DNA from: Anaerobiospirillum succiniciproducens DSM 6400
GTDB taxonomy: Bacteria > Pseudomonadota > Gammaproteobacteria > Enterobacterales > Succinivibrionaceae
DNA: 39,580 bases
NCBI RefSeq assembly: GCF_000482845.1
Contig: NZ_AXWV01000037.1
Coordinates: 1-39,580 of the forward strand
Direction: 5' to 3'
Positions 16,668-22,993 of the stretch are shown in pieces (position 1 is the stretch's first letter; each line of letters starts with the position of its first letter). The notes beneath the pieces are model-generated. The model searched no databases, was not told the origin of the DNA, and saw nothing but the letters and a program-made list of their open reading frames with translations. The translations under genes were made by a program, and so were the position numbers.

Positions 16668-17651
16668 TTATGCATTCACATAGCAATAGTCGCCTGCATA
16701 GACAGGGAGCCAAATGTGCTTGTCGCTTAGAGGGCTTTGTGGGCTAACTAAAGTAATGGCGCTTTGTGGAGTATCGCACTCGTTACCCTTTTTAAGGTTC
16801 ATCTTAGAAAATAGCGCATCGCATCTTAAAGCGTCCTCAGTTTTATCTCCCATTTCCCACACGTGCATAGGAATGAGCATGGAGAATGGAACATTTTCAT
16901 AGAGCTCTGAGGCTCCAGCCAAATAGTCTTTCACCATGCGAGGATCGCAATCGATCATGACAATATCAAAAGAGTCAAAGCGCTCCTTAATAAAAGCAAG
17001 CTCTTTTAAGAAGAACTCGTGAGCCTCTTTGATCTCAGAGTCGGTACTTTCACACATCCAATGCCAGTAGTTAAAGTCGCCACCATGGTAGATAGACTTA
17101 CCTGAGGATAAAGACTCAATTGCAAAAGAAACACCTACATCAGTTGAGCCTAACGCGGTGATTTTAAGGGTCTCATCTTCATATACATCGCCTTTTGCAA
17201 GGAAGGTAATGTGCTCTAAGTAAGGAGCGACAAACTTGCGGCGATACTTTTTAATGTCAGATGAGAAAACCAGCTTGACCTCAGGATACTCTTTGTCTTG
17301 TTCACGGCGTTTTTGCGCATAGGCAAAGAAGTTTAAGATGAATGGCAGGAAATGATCTTTATGGAAGTGGGTTGAGAGGATGTATAAAGGCTTATCTAAA
17401 GAGATCATCAGCTGAGCCATTACACCAGGAGCAGTGTCTGGATAAGAGATATTCATACTCTCATCCATAGGACGTACTTCATCTTGCTCCACTAAATTGC
17501 CGCAAGCCTCAGAACCAATGGCTCTAACCACACCGCCCTTCTTTCTTTTATCAAAAGGCAATGCATAGCCATCAAGAAAGTAGTCACAGAGGATGTAGCA
17601 CTCATCCTGCTCAATTAAAAAGCCATTGTGATAGAGATAAGTAATCTTCAT
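16668..17651 (-). CDS. MBL-fold metallo-hydrolase
   Basis: 327 residues from the ATG at 17651, preceded by GGGGG 5-6 nt upstream; a TTG four codons earlier is less likely. It is a cytoplasmic metallo-beta-lactamase-fold protein with the metal motif STHFHKDHF (HxHxDH at about residues 95-100) and a second conserved segment YHGGDFNYWHW. That segment is shared with a family of uncharacterised MBL hydrolases from anaerobes. The fold and di-metal site are well supported; the substrate is unknown. It stands alone, flanked by a 42-bp repeat upstream and the 37-bp array downstream. Confidence 0.75.
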   Translation of the reverse strand: MKITYLYHNGFLIEQDECYILCDYFLDGYALPFDKRKKGGVVRAIGSEACGNLVEQDEVRPMDESMNISYPDTAPGVMAQLMISLDKPLYILSTHFHKDHFLPFILNFFAYAQKRREQDKEYPEVKLVFSSDIKKYRRKFVAPYLEHITFLAKGDVYEDETLKITALGSTDVGVSFAIESLSSGKSIYHGGDFNYWHWMCESTDSEIKEAHEFFLKELAFIKERFDSFDIVMIDCDPRMVKDYLAGASELYENVPFSMLIPMHVWEMGDKTEDALRCDALFSKMNLKKGNECDTPQSAITLVSPQSPLSDKHIWLPVYAGDYCYVNA

Positions 17652-18142
17652 GCAATCCCCCAAAGAGCGATCTTGTTATCTTATTCGAGCTTGATTGTAA
17701 CTAATCATGCACAAACAATGCGACTAAAGCAAAAGCATTGCCCAAATGAGCAAAGCCAGAGCTTAATTAGCAATAAGCATTGCCCACATTTGCAAAACCA
17801 GAGCTTAATTGGCAACGATTGCTTAAGTTGTGCAAGCATGTAGTGCTTAGATAATAAAGGGGAGTGTTGACTTAATAAGGAGAGCAATCCTCGAAAACAG
17901 CCTGTCTTGGAGTCACAATAGCAAAAGACTGCATAAACGCAGTTAGCTATATGGCTTATAAGGTCGGTTTAGAAATAGACTGGCTGTTTTGGAGAGGCAA
18001 TACCAAGAGGATGGGGCTAAGCAAGAGTAGCTTAGTAAGCGCGTTAACGAAAAAGCGACTTTTATGTGGCCTAATCTTGCGCTTAAGAATACTGTGGTCA
18101 TAGCCAAGGCTGTGACGCTTGATTTTTGGTATAGCCAAAACG
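17652..18142. other. Intergenic region between the MBL-fold gene and tRNA-Trp
   Basis: About 490 nt. The left third holds the 42-bp repeat; the rest (17819-18142) shows only short overlapping frames without binding sites. I see no RNA gene in it. Confidence 0.4.
17735..17818. repeat. 42-bp imperfect tandem repeat, two copies
   Basis: GCATTGCCCA begins each unit (17735 and 17777), and CCAGAGCTTAATT recurs in the same relative place. The unit is unrelated to the 37-bp array on the other side of the MBL-fold gene. It lies 84 nt upstream of that gene's start and could overlap its promoter. Confidence 0.7.
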
Positions 18143-18163
18143 AAAAAAACCCCAAAAAAGGGG
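18143..18163 (-). terminator. Rho-independent terminator of tRNA-Trp
   Basis: On the minus strand, CCCC, a six-T loop and GGGG are followed by seven Ts. It starts 6 nt after the CCA end of the tRNA. The stem is short but the T-run is strong. Confidence 0.65.
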
Positions 18164-18169
18164 CCTTGA

Positions 18170-18245
18170 TGGCAGGAGCAGAAGGACTCGAACCCTCAAC
18201 CGTCGGTTTTGGAGACCGCTGTTCTACCATTAGAACTATGCTCCT
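18170..18245 (-). tRNA. tRNA-Trp (anticodon CCA)
   Basis: 76 nt with an encoded CCA end. The acceptor stem is AGGAGCA/TGCTCCT with discriminator G. The D-arm is GTTC/GAAC with GG in the loop. The anticodon loop CTCCAAA gives CCA, and the T-arm is GAGGG-TTCGAGT-CCTTC. The overall sequence is very close to E. coli tRNA-Trp. The anticodon stem has four good pairs plus a G-A at its base. Confidence 0.95.
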
Positions 18246-18257
18246 GCAATGGCGCGT

Positions 18258-18286
18258 ATTATGCCGATTTTTGCCAATGCTGTAAA
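18258..18286 (-). promoter_or_regulatory. Sigma-70 promoter of tRNA-Trp
   Basis: Read on the minus strand: TTTACA (-35, 18286-18281), a 17-bp spacer, CATAAT (-10, 18263-18258), then a GC-rich ACGCGCC discriminator. A GC-rich discriminator is typical of stringently controlled stable RNA promoters. The tRNA 5' end is 12 nt past the -10. Confidence 0.75.
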
Positions 18287-18564
18287 GCGTTTTCAAAACT
18301 TTTTTCCTAACTTTTCAGCCAACCTCTCTCAAAAGCGCATATATATCAGCATTAAAGCCACTAAAAAGCCTGATAAAAGCCTATAAAAATGTAACTTTGC
18401 TACCATCACTTGCTAATAATAGACGGCATTCTCACCATCAAAACTCTACAAAACCGCTCACTTAAGCTTGCCTTGTGACGAAATAATTTACATCTTGACT
18501 GAGGAGCGCATCTTGGCTTTCTTGTATCATGCAGCACTCTTAGAGCAGCTCACCATACATAACC

Positions 18565-18597
18565 TTGGTAAGAAGACCAATTACCTGTCAGACAGGT
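18565..18597. promoter_or_regulatory. Two adjacent small palindromes, possible operators
   Basis: TTGGT-N6-ACCAA (18565-18580) is followed 2 nt later by ACCTGT-CAG-ACAGGT (18583-18597). The second has the symmetric GTC-x-GAC core often bound by FadR-type GntR regulators. No regulator gene is near, and the only plausible target is the pyrBI promoter 140 nt downstream. This is a pattern observation only. Confidence 0.3.
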
Positions 18598-18733
18598 ATA
18601 CTTAAGCAATTTTTTTACACAGGCATTATGCCTAGATATAAAGCCCTTAAATTCAAGGTGCAGCCACATATTATGGAGTCAAAAAGCAGCACTTTGTTTG
18701 AATAATGATATAGAGATCACGCTTTTATTTCTG

Positions 18734-18739
18734 TATAAT
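18734..18739 (+). promoter_or_regulatory. Consensus -10 element of the pyrBI promoter
   Basis: A perfect TATAAT lies 94 nt before pyrB, with no convincing -35 at 16-18 bp. The predicted first transcribed bases include a TTTT run (18743-18746). In E. coli pyrBI, UTP-sensitive slippage occurs at a T-run at the start of the transcript, so similar control is possible but unproven. Confidence 0.5.
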
Positions 18740-18762
18740 GAGGTTTTCAGGAACAGCGCATA

Positions 18763-18837
18763 ATGATGTTCTTGAGAACCCACCTTGCCTGTTTCCGAAC
18801 TGTTAACTCTGACAACAGTAGGGAACTATCTCCATGA
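18763..18837 (+). CDS. Candidate 24-codon leader ORF overlapping pyrB
   Basis: ATG ATG at 18763 opens a 24-codon frame whose TGA overlaps the pyrB start as ATGA (18834-18837). AGGA lies 10 nt upstream of its ATG. E. coli pyrBI also has a leader peptide (PyrL, 44 residues), but this peptide shows no similarity and no attenuator with a T-run follows it. Translational coupling to pyrB is the likelier role if it is expressed. Confidence 0.4.
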   Translation: MMFLRTHLACFRTVNSDNSRELSP

Positions 18838-19760
18838 CCAATCCCCTCTTCCAAAAAGATATCATCTCAATCTCTGAGTTCACCCGTGATCACATCGAGC
18901 TCGTTTTAAAGACTGCACGTACTTTAAAGGACAACCCACGCACTGATCTTCTCGCGGGCAAGCTCGTTGGTGTTACTTTCTTTGAGGGTTCTACAAGAAC
19001 TCGTCTTTCATTTGAAACCGCTATCAACCGTTTAGGTGGCCGTGTAATCGGTTTTGCTGATGCCTCCAACACTTCTTTAGGCAAGAAGGGCGAGACTTTA
19101 TCAGACTCAATTCGCATTATCACCTCCTACACTGACGCTTTAGTAATGCGTCACCCAATGGAAGGTGCTGCACGTCTTGCTGCAGATCTTTCCCCTGTTC
19201 CAGTGATCAATGCAGGTGACGGTGCTAATCAGCATCCATCACAGACCCTGCTCGACTTATTCACCATCTACGAAACTCAAGGCAAGGTGGATGATCTTAA
19301 GATCGCTTTCGTTGGTGACTTAAAGTACGGTCGTACCGTTCACTCCTTAGCCGAGGCATTATGCATGTACAAGAACGTACACATTTACCTCGTCTCCCCT
19401 GAGTCTCTGGCAATGCCTGATTACATTCTCAAGCACCTGCAGAAGCATAACGTCAAGTTCTCCGTACATCCAACCATTGAAGAGGTTATTCCTGAGGTTG
19501 ATATCCTCTACATGACCCGCGTTCAAAAAGAGCGTTTTGATGAGACTGAGTACCAGAACCTGCGCTCCAAGTACATCTTATCTAAGAGCATGCTATCCGA
19601 GGCTAAGAGCAATATGAAGATTCTTCACCCGCTCCCTCGTATCGATGAAATTACCTTAGACGTAGATGAGACCCCTCACGCCTACTTCTTCCAGCAAGCA
19701 GCCAACGGTGTCTACGCCCGTCAGGCCTTATTAGCCTTAGTCTTAAACAAGGAGATCTAA
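18834..19760 (+). CDS. pyrB: Aspartate carbamoyltransferase catalytic chain
   Basis: 308 residues, close to the E. coli length of 311. It condenses carbamoyl phosphate and aspartate to carbamoyl aspartate, the first committed step of pyrimidine synthesis. Visible signatures include STRTR (53-57) in the carbamoyl-phosphate site, MRHPMEGAA, the [12 protein letters not shown] helix, [17 protein letters not shown], and the C-terminal HPLPRIDEI that contributes to the aspartate site. The ATG at 18834 has GGGA 9 nt upstream. pyrI follows after one base, as in enteric pyrBI operons, implying the allosteric holoenzyme of six catalytic and six regulatory chains. Confidence 0.97.
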   Translation: MTNPLFQKDIISISEFTRDHIELVLKTARTLKDNPRTDLLAGKLVGVTFFEGSTRTRLSFETAINRLGGRVIGFADASNTSLGKKGETLSDSIRIITSYTDALVMRHPMEGAARLAADLSPVPVINAGDGANQHPSQTLLDLFTIYETQGKVDDLKIAFVGDLKYGRTVHSLAEALCMYKNVHIYLVSPESLAMPDYILKHLQKHNVKFSVHPTIEEVIPEVDILYMTRVQKERFDETEYQNLRSKYILSKSMLSEAKSNMKILHPLPRIDEITLDVDETPHAYFFQQAANGVYARQALLALVLNKEI

Positions 19761-19761
19761 A

Positions 19762-20250
19762 ATGAGCGAGACCACCAACGACCATCTCTTAGTAGAGGCT
19801 ATCTCTAACGGTACTGTTATTGACCACATCGCCCCTGGTCAGGCAATGAACATTCTGCGCTTATTTAACTTCTTAGGTAAGCACAACCACATTACCGTAG
19901 GTTTCAATCTGCGCTCCTCATCCTCAGAGAAGGGCATGAAGGACATCATCAAGATTTCTGATGTTACCTTCTCCCCTGCAGAGACTGAGCAGCTTGCTAT
20001 CTTAGCTCCTGATGCTACTGTAAACACCATCAAGGACTACAAGGTGCAAGACAAGTACAATCTGCGTCTACCTTCTGAGATTAGAGGTGCTTTTGAGTGC
20101 CCTAACTCAAACTGCATCACCCACGTTGAGCGTGGTGCTAAGCCTTGCTTCCGTATCTTTAAGGAAGATAATGAGGTTATGATGCGTTGCCACTACTGTG
20201 AGCGCGTCTTCTCACGTGAGTTACTCTTAAAGTACAACGACCTCGCATAA
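19762..20250 (+). CDS. pyrI: Aspartate carbamoyltransferase regulatory chain
   Basis: 162 residues. The N-terminal allosteric domain (about 1-100) binds CTP, UTP and ATP in the family, and carries GMKDIIKISDV with the conserved lysine region. The C-terminal zinc domain has Cys113, Cys118, Cys143 and Cys146 (CPNSNC and CHYC), spaced as in the E. coli zinc site that contacts the catalytic chain. The ATG at 19762 is preceded by AAGGAG inside the end of pyrB. A strong terminator follows. Confidence 0.97.
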   Translation: MSETTNDHLLVEAISNGTVIDHIAPGQAMNILRLFNFLGKHNHITVGFNLRSSSSEKGMKDIIKISDVTFSPAETEQLAILAPDATVNTIKDYKVQDKYNLRLPSEIRGAFECPNSNCITHVERGAKPCFRIFKEDNEVMMRCHYCERVFSRELLLKYNDLA

Positions 20251-20287
20251 TGCCTTACAACATAGCAGCCTAGCTGCTAGGCATGAA

Positions 20288-20326
20288 CAAAAAAGGCCAC
20301 GAAATTTTCGGGGCCTTTTTTTGTTT
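20288..20326. terminator. Rho-independent terminator after pyrI (bidirectional)
   Basis: AAAAAAGGCC, then a CGAAATTTTCG inner stem, then GGCCTTTTTTT. T-runs on both strands suit pyrI and the convergent nitroreductase gene. Confidence 0.9.
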
Positions 20327-20348
20327 TTAAGCTAAAAAAGTGCTGGTT

Positions 20349-21038
20349 CTAATCAAGAATGGCACATATTGAGTCTTTGCGCTTAAAGTGATTCTCGCAA
20401 GGGCCCATTAATGGGTATCCTAGCACTAAGGCAACATGTGGCTCAAAGCGTTCATCAATGCCTAAAATTTTACGCATGTACTTAGGACTAAAGGACGCAA
20501 TAAAACATGAACCTAGCCCTAGCTCTTCAGCTTTAAGCGCCATAGGCATCATCGCAAGGCCTAAATCAAAGTCGGCAAACGGCTCTTGATCTGATGGCCT
20601 TACCCACCCCTTCTCTTGATCATCGCGACAGCCTAAAATCATCGCGCTTGCACCGTACCAAGGCCTTAAAGCATTTAACTTGCCCATCCCATTAAAGCCC
20701 ACGCCAAAGAAAAAGTAAGGCTGCTTATTACATGCTGATGGGGATAAGCTACCTGAGGCAATAATCTTCTCAAGGATAGCAGTGTCGACCTTACGCTTAG
20801 GATCAAACTCACGACATGAGTAACGTGAGGCCATAAGATCATCTAAAGACCTTATCTTACTGACCTGATTGCTGCTTACATCATCTACTTCATGAGGTAT
20901 GTGCTGCGCTGTAAGCTTGCTTTGCTTTTCGAAACAATCCATATCTAATTCTTTGCTCTGAGCAGATGACTTATGTTCAAATCCCACCGCTTTTAGCCAT
21001 GTAATGCTAGTCAAAATTTGTGGCGATGCATTATTCAA
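20349..21038 (-). CDS. Nitroreductase-family flavoprotein
   Basis: 229 residues when started at the TTG at 21038, which has GAGG 5 nt upstream. The FMN-binding nitroreductase fold begins near residue 60: SRYSCREFDP (71-80) supplies the N-terminal FMN phosphate motif and SPSACNKQP (99-107) the second. Later come DLGLAMMPMALKAEELGLGSCFI and a C-terminal GYP motif. Family members use NAD(P)H to reduce nitroaromatics, quinones or flavins; the substrate cannot be set. The first 60 residues are extra to the family, so the true start may be an ATG at 20942 or 20834. A 16-bp direct duplication lies at the TTG start site (21034-21065). Confidence 0.75.
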   Translation of the reverse strand: MNNASPQILTSITWLKAVGFEHKSSAQSKELDMDCFEKQSKLTAQHIPHEVDDVSSNQVSKIRSLDDLMASRYSCREFDPKRKVDTAILEKIIASGSLSPSACNKQPYFFFGVGFNGMGKLNALRPWYGASAMILGCRDDQEKGWVRPSDQEPFADFDLGLAMMPMALKAEELGLGSCFIASFSPKYMRKILGIDERFEPHVALVLGYPLMGPCENHFKRKDSICAILD

Positions 21039-21412
21039 GAGAGCCTCATTTCAAGAGAGCCTCATGGCGATGGCCTAAAAGACACTTACACCTATCCTAG
21101 CGCAAAGACTATGTTAAGTTAACTAAAAGGCCCCGCTTAATTGTAAGCTTGTGCACTAGATTACATTGCACCCATGTTAAGCTGTCTCAATGCACCTAAG
21201 TTGTTCTGTTAAGGTAAAGATAATAAGCACGCTCTGCAAATTAGATATACCTTCCCAATATACAAGCAAAAACTTTTTGCATATGTGATAGGCTACTATC
21301 TCACTGAGGCTGCAATAAGATGAGCAGAGCCAGCGTCATGAGGCGTGGAGGGCCTACTGTCTTTAGCTTGAGTGCAGTCGTTGAGCCTATTGTTTACATA
21401 TAGGGATTTTTC
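21039..21412. other. Intergenic region upstream of the first four-gene operon
   Basis: 374 nt between divergent genes. It holds the second half of a 16-bp direct duplication (unit TTCAAGAGAGCCTCAT, 21034-21065) and AT-rich DNA that should contain the operon promoter. No clear paired -35/-10 was found. The ribosome binding site AGGGA lies 6-7 nt before the ATG at 21413. Confidence 0.4.
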
Positions 21413-22993
21413 ATGGGCAAAGAGCCGTCACTTACACATGTATCCATGTGGCTAAATCATAGCTGGAAAGCTATTGGCGCGTCTGAGGCCTATGAACTTA
21501 TGGGCAAGACGGGCGTCCCTATCGATCAGCGCATGTTTATCTGTAATCTATGCGGGCAATTTGTCACCTTAGTTGCCGGTTACAAGCAAGTGCCGCATTT
21601 TAGACACTCTAAAGGTGAGGCAGATAAAGAATGTAAAGAGCGCACCTTTGCGTCAAAGCCGCGCGAGTACTCAGCTAATGCCCATAGCCTGCCAATTCGT
21701 ATCGTAAAAGAGCAGTACTCCAATAAGTATCGCTTTGACTTGGGTTTGATTCGTATTCCCTTTACCGAGTTTCACCCTGACTTTGGCATAAAAATATTGC
21801 CTTGTGATACAGCCTATAGCTATGAGCATCTTAATCTTAGCTCTATCACCTACGTCTCTTTAGGCTACAGACCTTATGAGAGCTATCAAATTAAGCTCAA
21901 AGATCAGCCACGAGGATTAAGGGCCTTTTGGCCTGAGCGTGTTGCCGGCATAAACCCAAAAGGTACGGTGTTTAACAAGCGCACGGGTATACGCTTAAAC
22001 TATGATGCCGATGTGCTCATCGACGAGCCATACCTCATCTTAGTTAATAGACCCTTATCCTTAGAGCTAGGCTTGTCACTCGAACTTGAGCGTATTGAGC
22101 ATGAGCAAGCCTCACTTGAGGGCTTATATCTGTATGAGGTTAAGGCCATTGACTATGATGACAATGCCGCTAAGTTCTTCATTCAGTTTAATTGTCGTCT
22201 AACTGAGCGTCCCGCCAAGATTCAACCTATTTGGCCTTTGTATGCCAATGCAAGCTACTGCGTAAAACACAATAGTCAAGATATGTACTTATTGGTAAGT
22301 GGCAATGTCACTGCCTTTAAGACCTACCCAAATTCGTATATTGAACATCTTGGCAGGAGCCATGATGACAAGGATCTCTATCGTATAAGCTGTGAGCAAA
22401 GACAGCAGCTCGTATCTACTGGCCGATCTGATGTTTTGCAATATACCTATCTGTGGAAAGAACCATTAGATATCACAGATCATAATCCTCAAGTCAAAGT
22501 CACAGATCTCAAAGAAAAAGCGGTTTTTACTGGCCTGAGCTTTGACCTACCTATCAATGGTTGTTTAAGATTTTACTCATCTTACGATGGCTACATCGTG
22601 CAAAGAAATCGCGGCGAGATCATCGAGCGCACCTTACTCAAGGCAGAGCAGTACGTCTCTATCCATAACATTAGCTACGGCACTTGTGTTGAGGTATGTA
22701 TTGGCCATGATATTGTTTGGTCGCATGAGTACAAACGTAAAGAACTGCAAGATAGCACCTCAGCTTGTTTAGATACACCGACAATCATGCGCCGCTTAAA
22801 TCAGTGTAGTGCGCCGTATATTACAGCACCCCATACCTTGCGTAATATTCAACGAAGCTTACATGCCTATCCACAATTAGCTAAATGGATCAGCACATGT
22901 ATAGCAAAGAACACTATCTCTGTAAGAGCATACCGCTTACTTGAGCACATCTATCGCAACGATCTAGCAGCAATGGAGACTACTCATGAGTGA
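21413..22993 (+). CDS. System protein A, copy 1: CoiA-like Cys/His N-terminal domain, unknown function
   Basis: 526 residues, first gene of a four-gene operon. Residues about 40-80 carry CNLC (Cys44, Cys47), then HFRH (His62, His65) and Cys74 in KECKERTF. The CxxC...HFxH pattern resembles the small zinc-binding N-terminal domain of CoiA-like competence and nuclease proteins, but no nuclease motif follows. The remaining 440 residues look beta-rich and are unrecognised, with conserved blocks such as CRLTE(R/K)PA and STGRS(D/N)VLQYTYLWKEP. All five Cys/His positions are kept in copy 2 at 33603, arguing for function. It overlaps the next gene by 8 nt. A nucleic-acid or phage-component recognition role is inference. 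Confidence 0.65.
   Translation: MGKEPSLTHVSMWLNHSWKAIGASEAYELMGKTGVPIDQRMFICNLCGQFVTLVAGYKQVPHFRHSKGEADKECKERTFASKPREYSANAHSLPIRIVKEQYSNKYRFDLGLIRIPFTEFHPDFGIKILPCDTAYSYEHLNLSSITYVSLGYRPYESYQIKLKDQPRGLRAFWPERVAGINPKGTVFNKRTGIRLNYDADVLIDEPYLILVNRPLSLELGLSLELERIEHEQASLEGLYLYEVKAIDYDDNAAKFFIQFNCRLTERPAKIQPIWPLYANASYCVKHNSQDMYLLVSGNVTAFKTYPNSYIEHLGRSHDDKDLYRISCEQRQQLVSTGRSDVLQYTYLWKEPLDITDHNPQVKVTDLKEKAVFTGLSFDLPINGCLRFYSSYDGYIVQRNRGEIIERTLLKAEQYVSIHNISYGTCVEVCIGHDIVWSHEYKRKELQDSTSACLDTPTIMRRLNQCSAPYITAPHTLRNIQRSLHAYPQLAKWISTCIAKNTISVRAYRLLEHIYRNDLAAMETTHE

Noticed and set aside
18170-18245. tRNA-Trp as the attachment site of a genomic island
   Set aside because: I found no second copy of its 3' end within the window and no integrase gene beside it.
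18763-18837. Calling the short ORF pyrL
   Set aside because: Its sequence and length differ from E. coli PyrL and no attenuator hairpin with a T-run follows, so the name is not justified.
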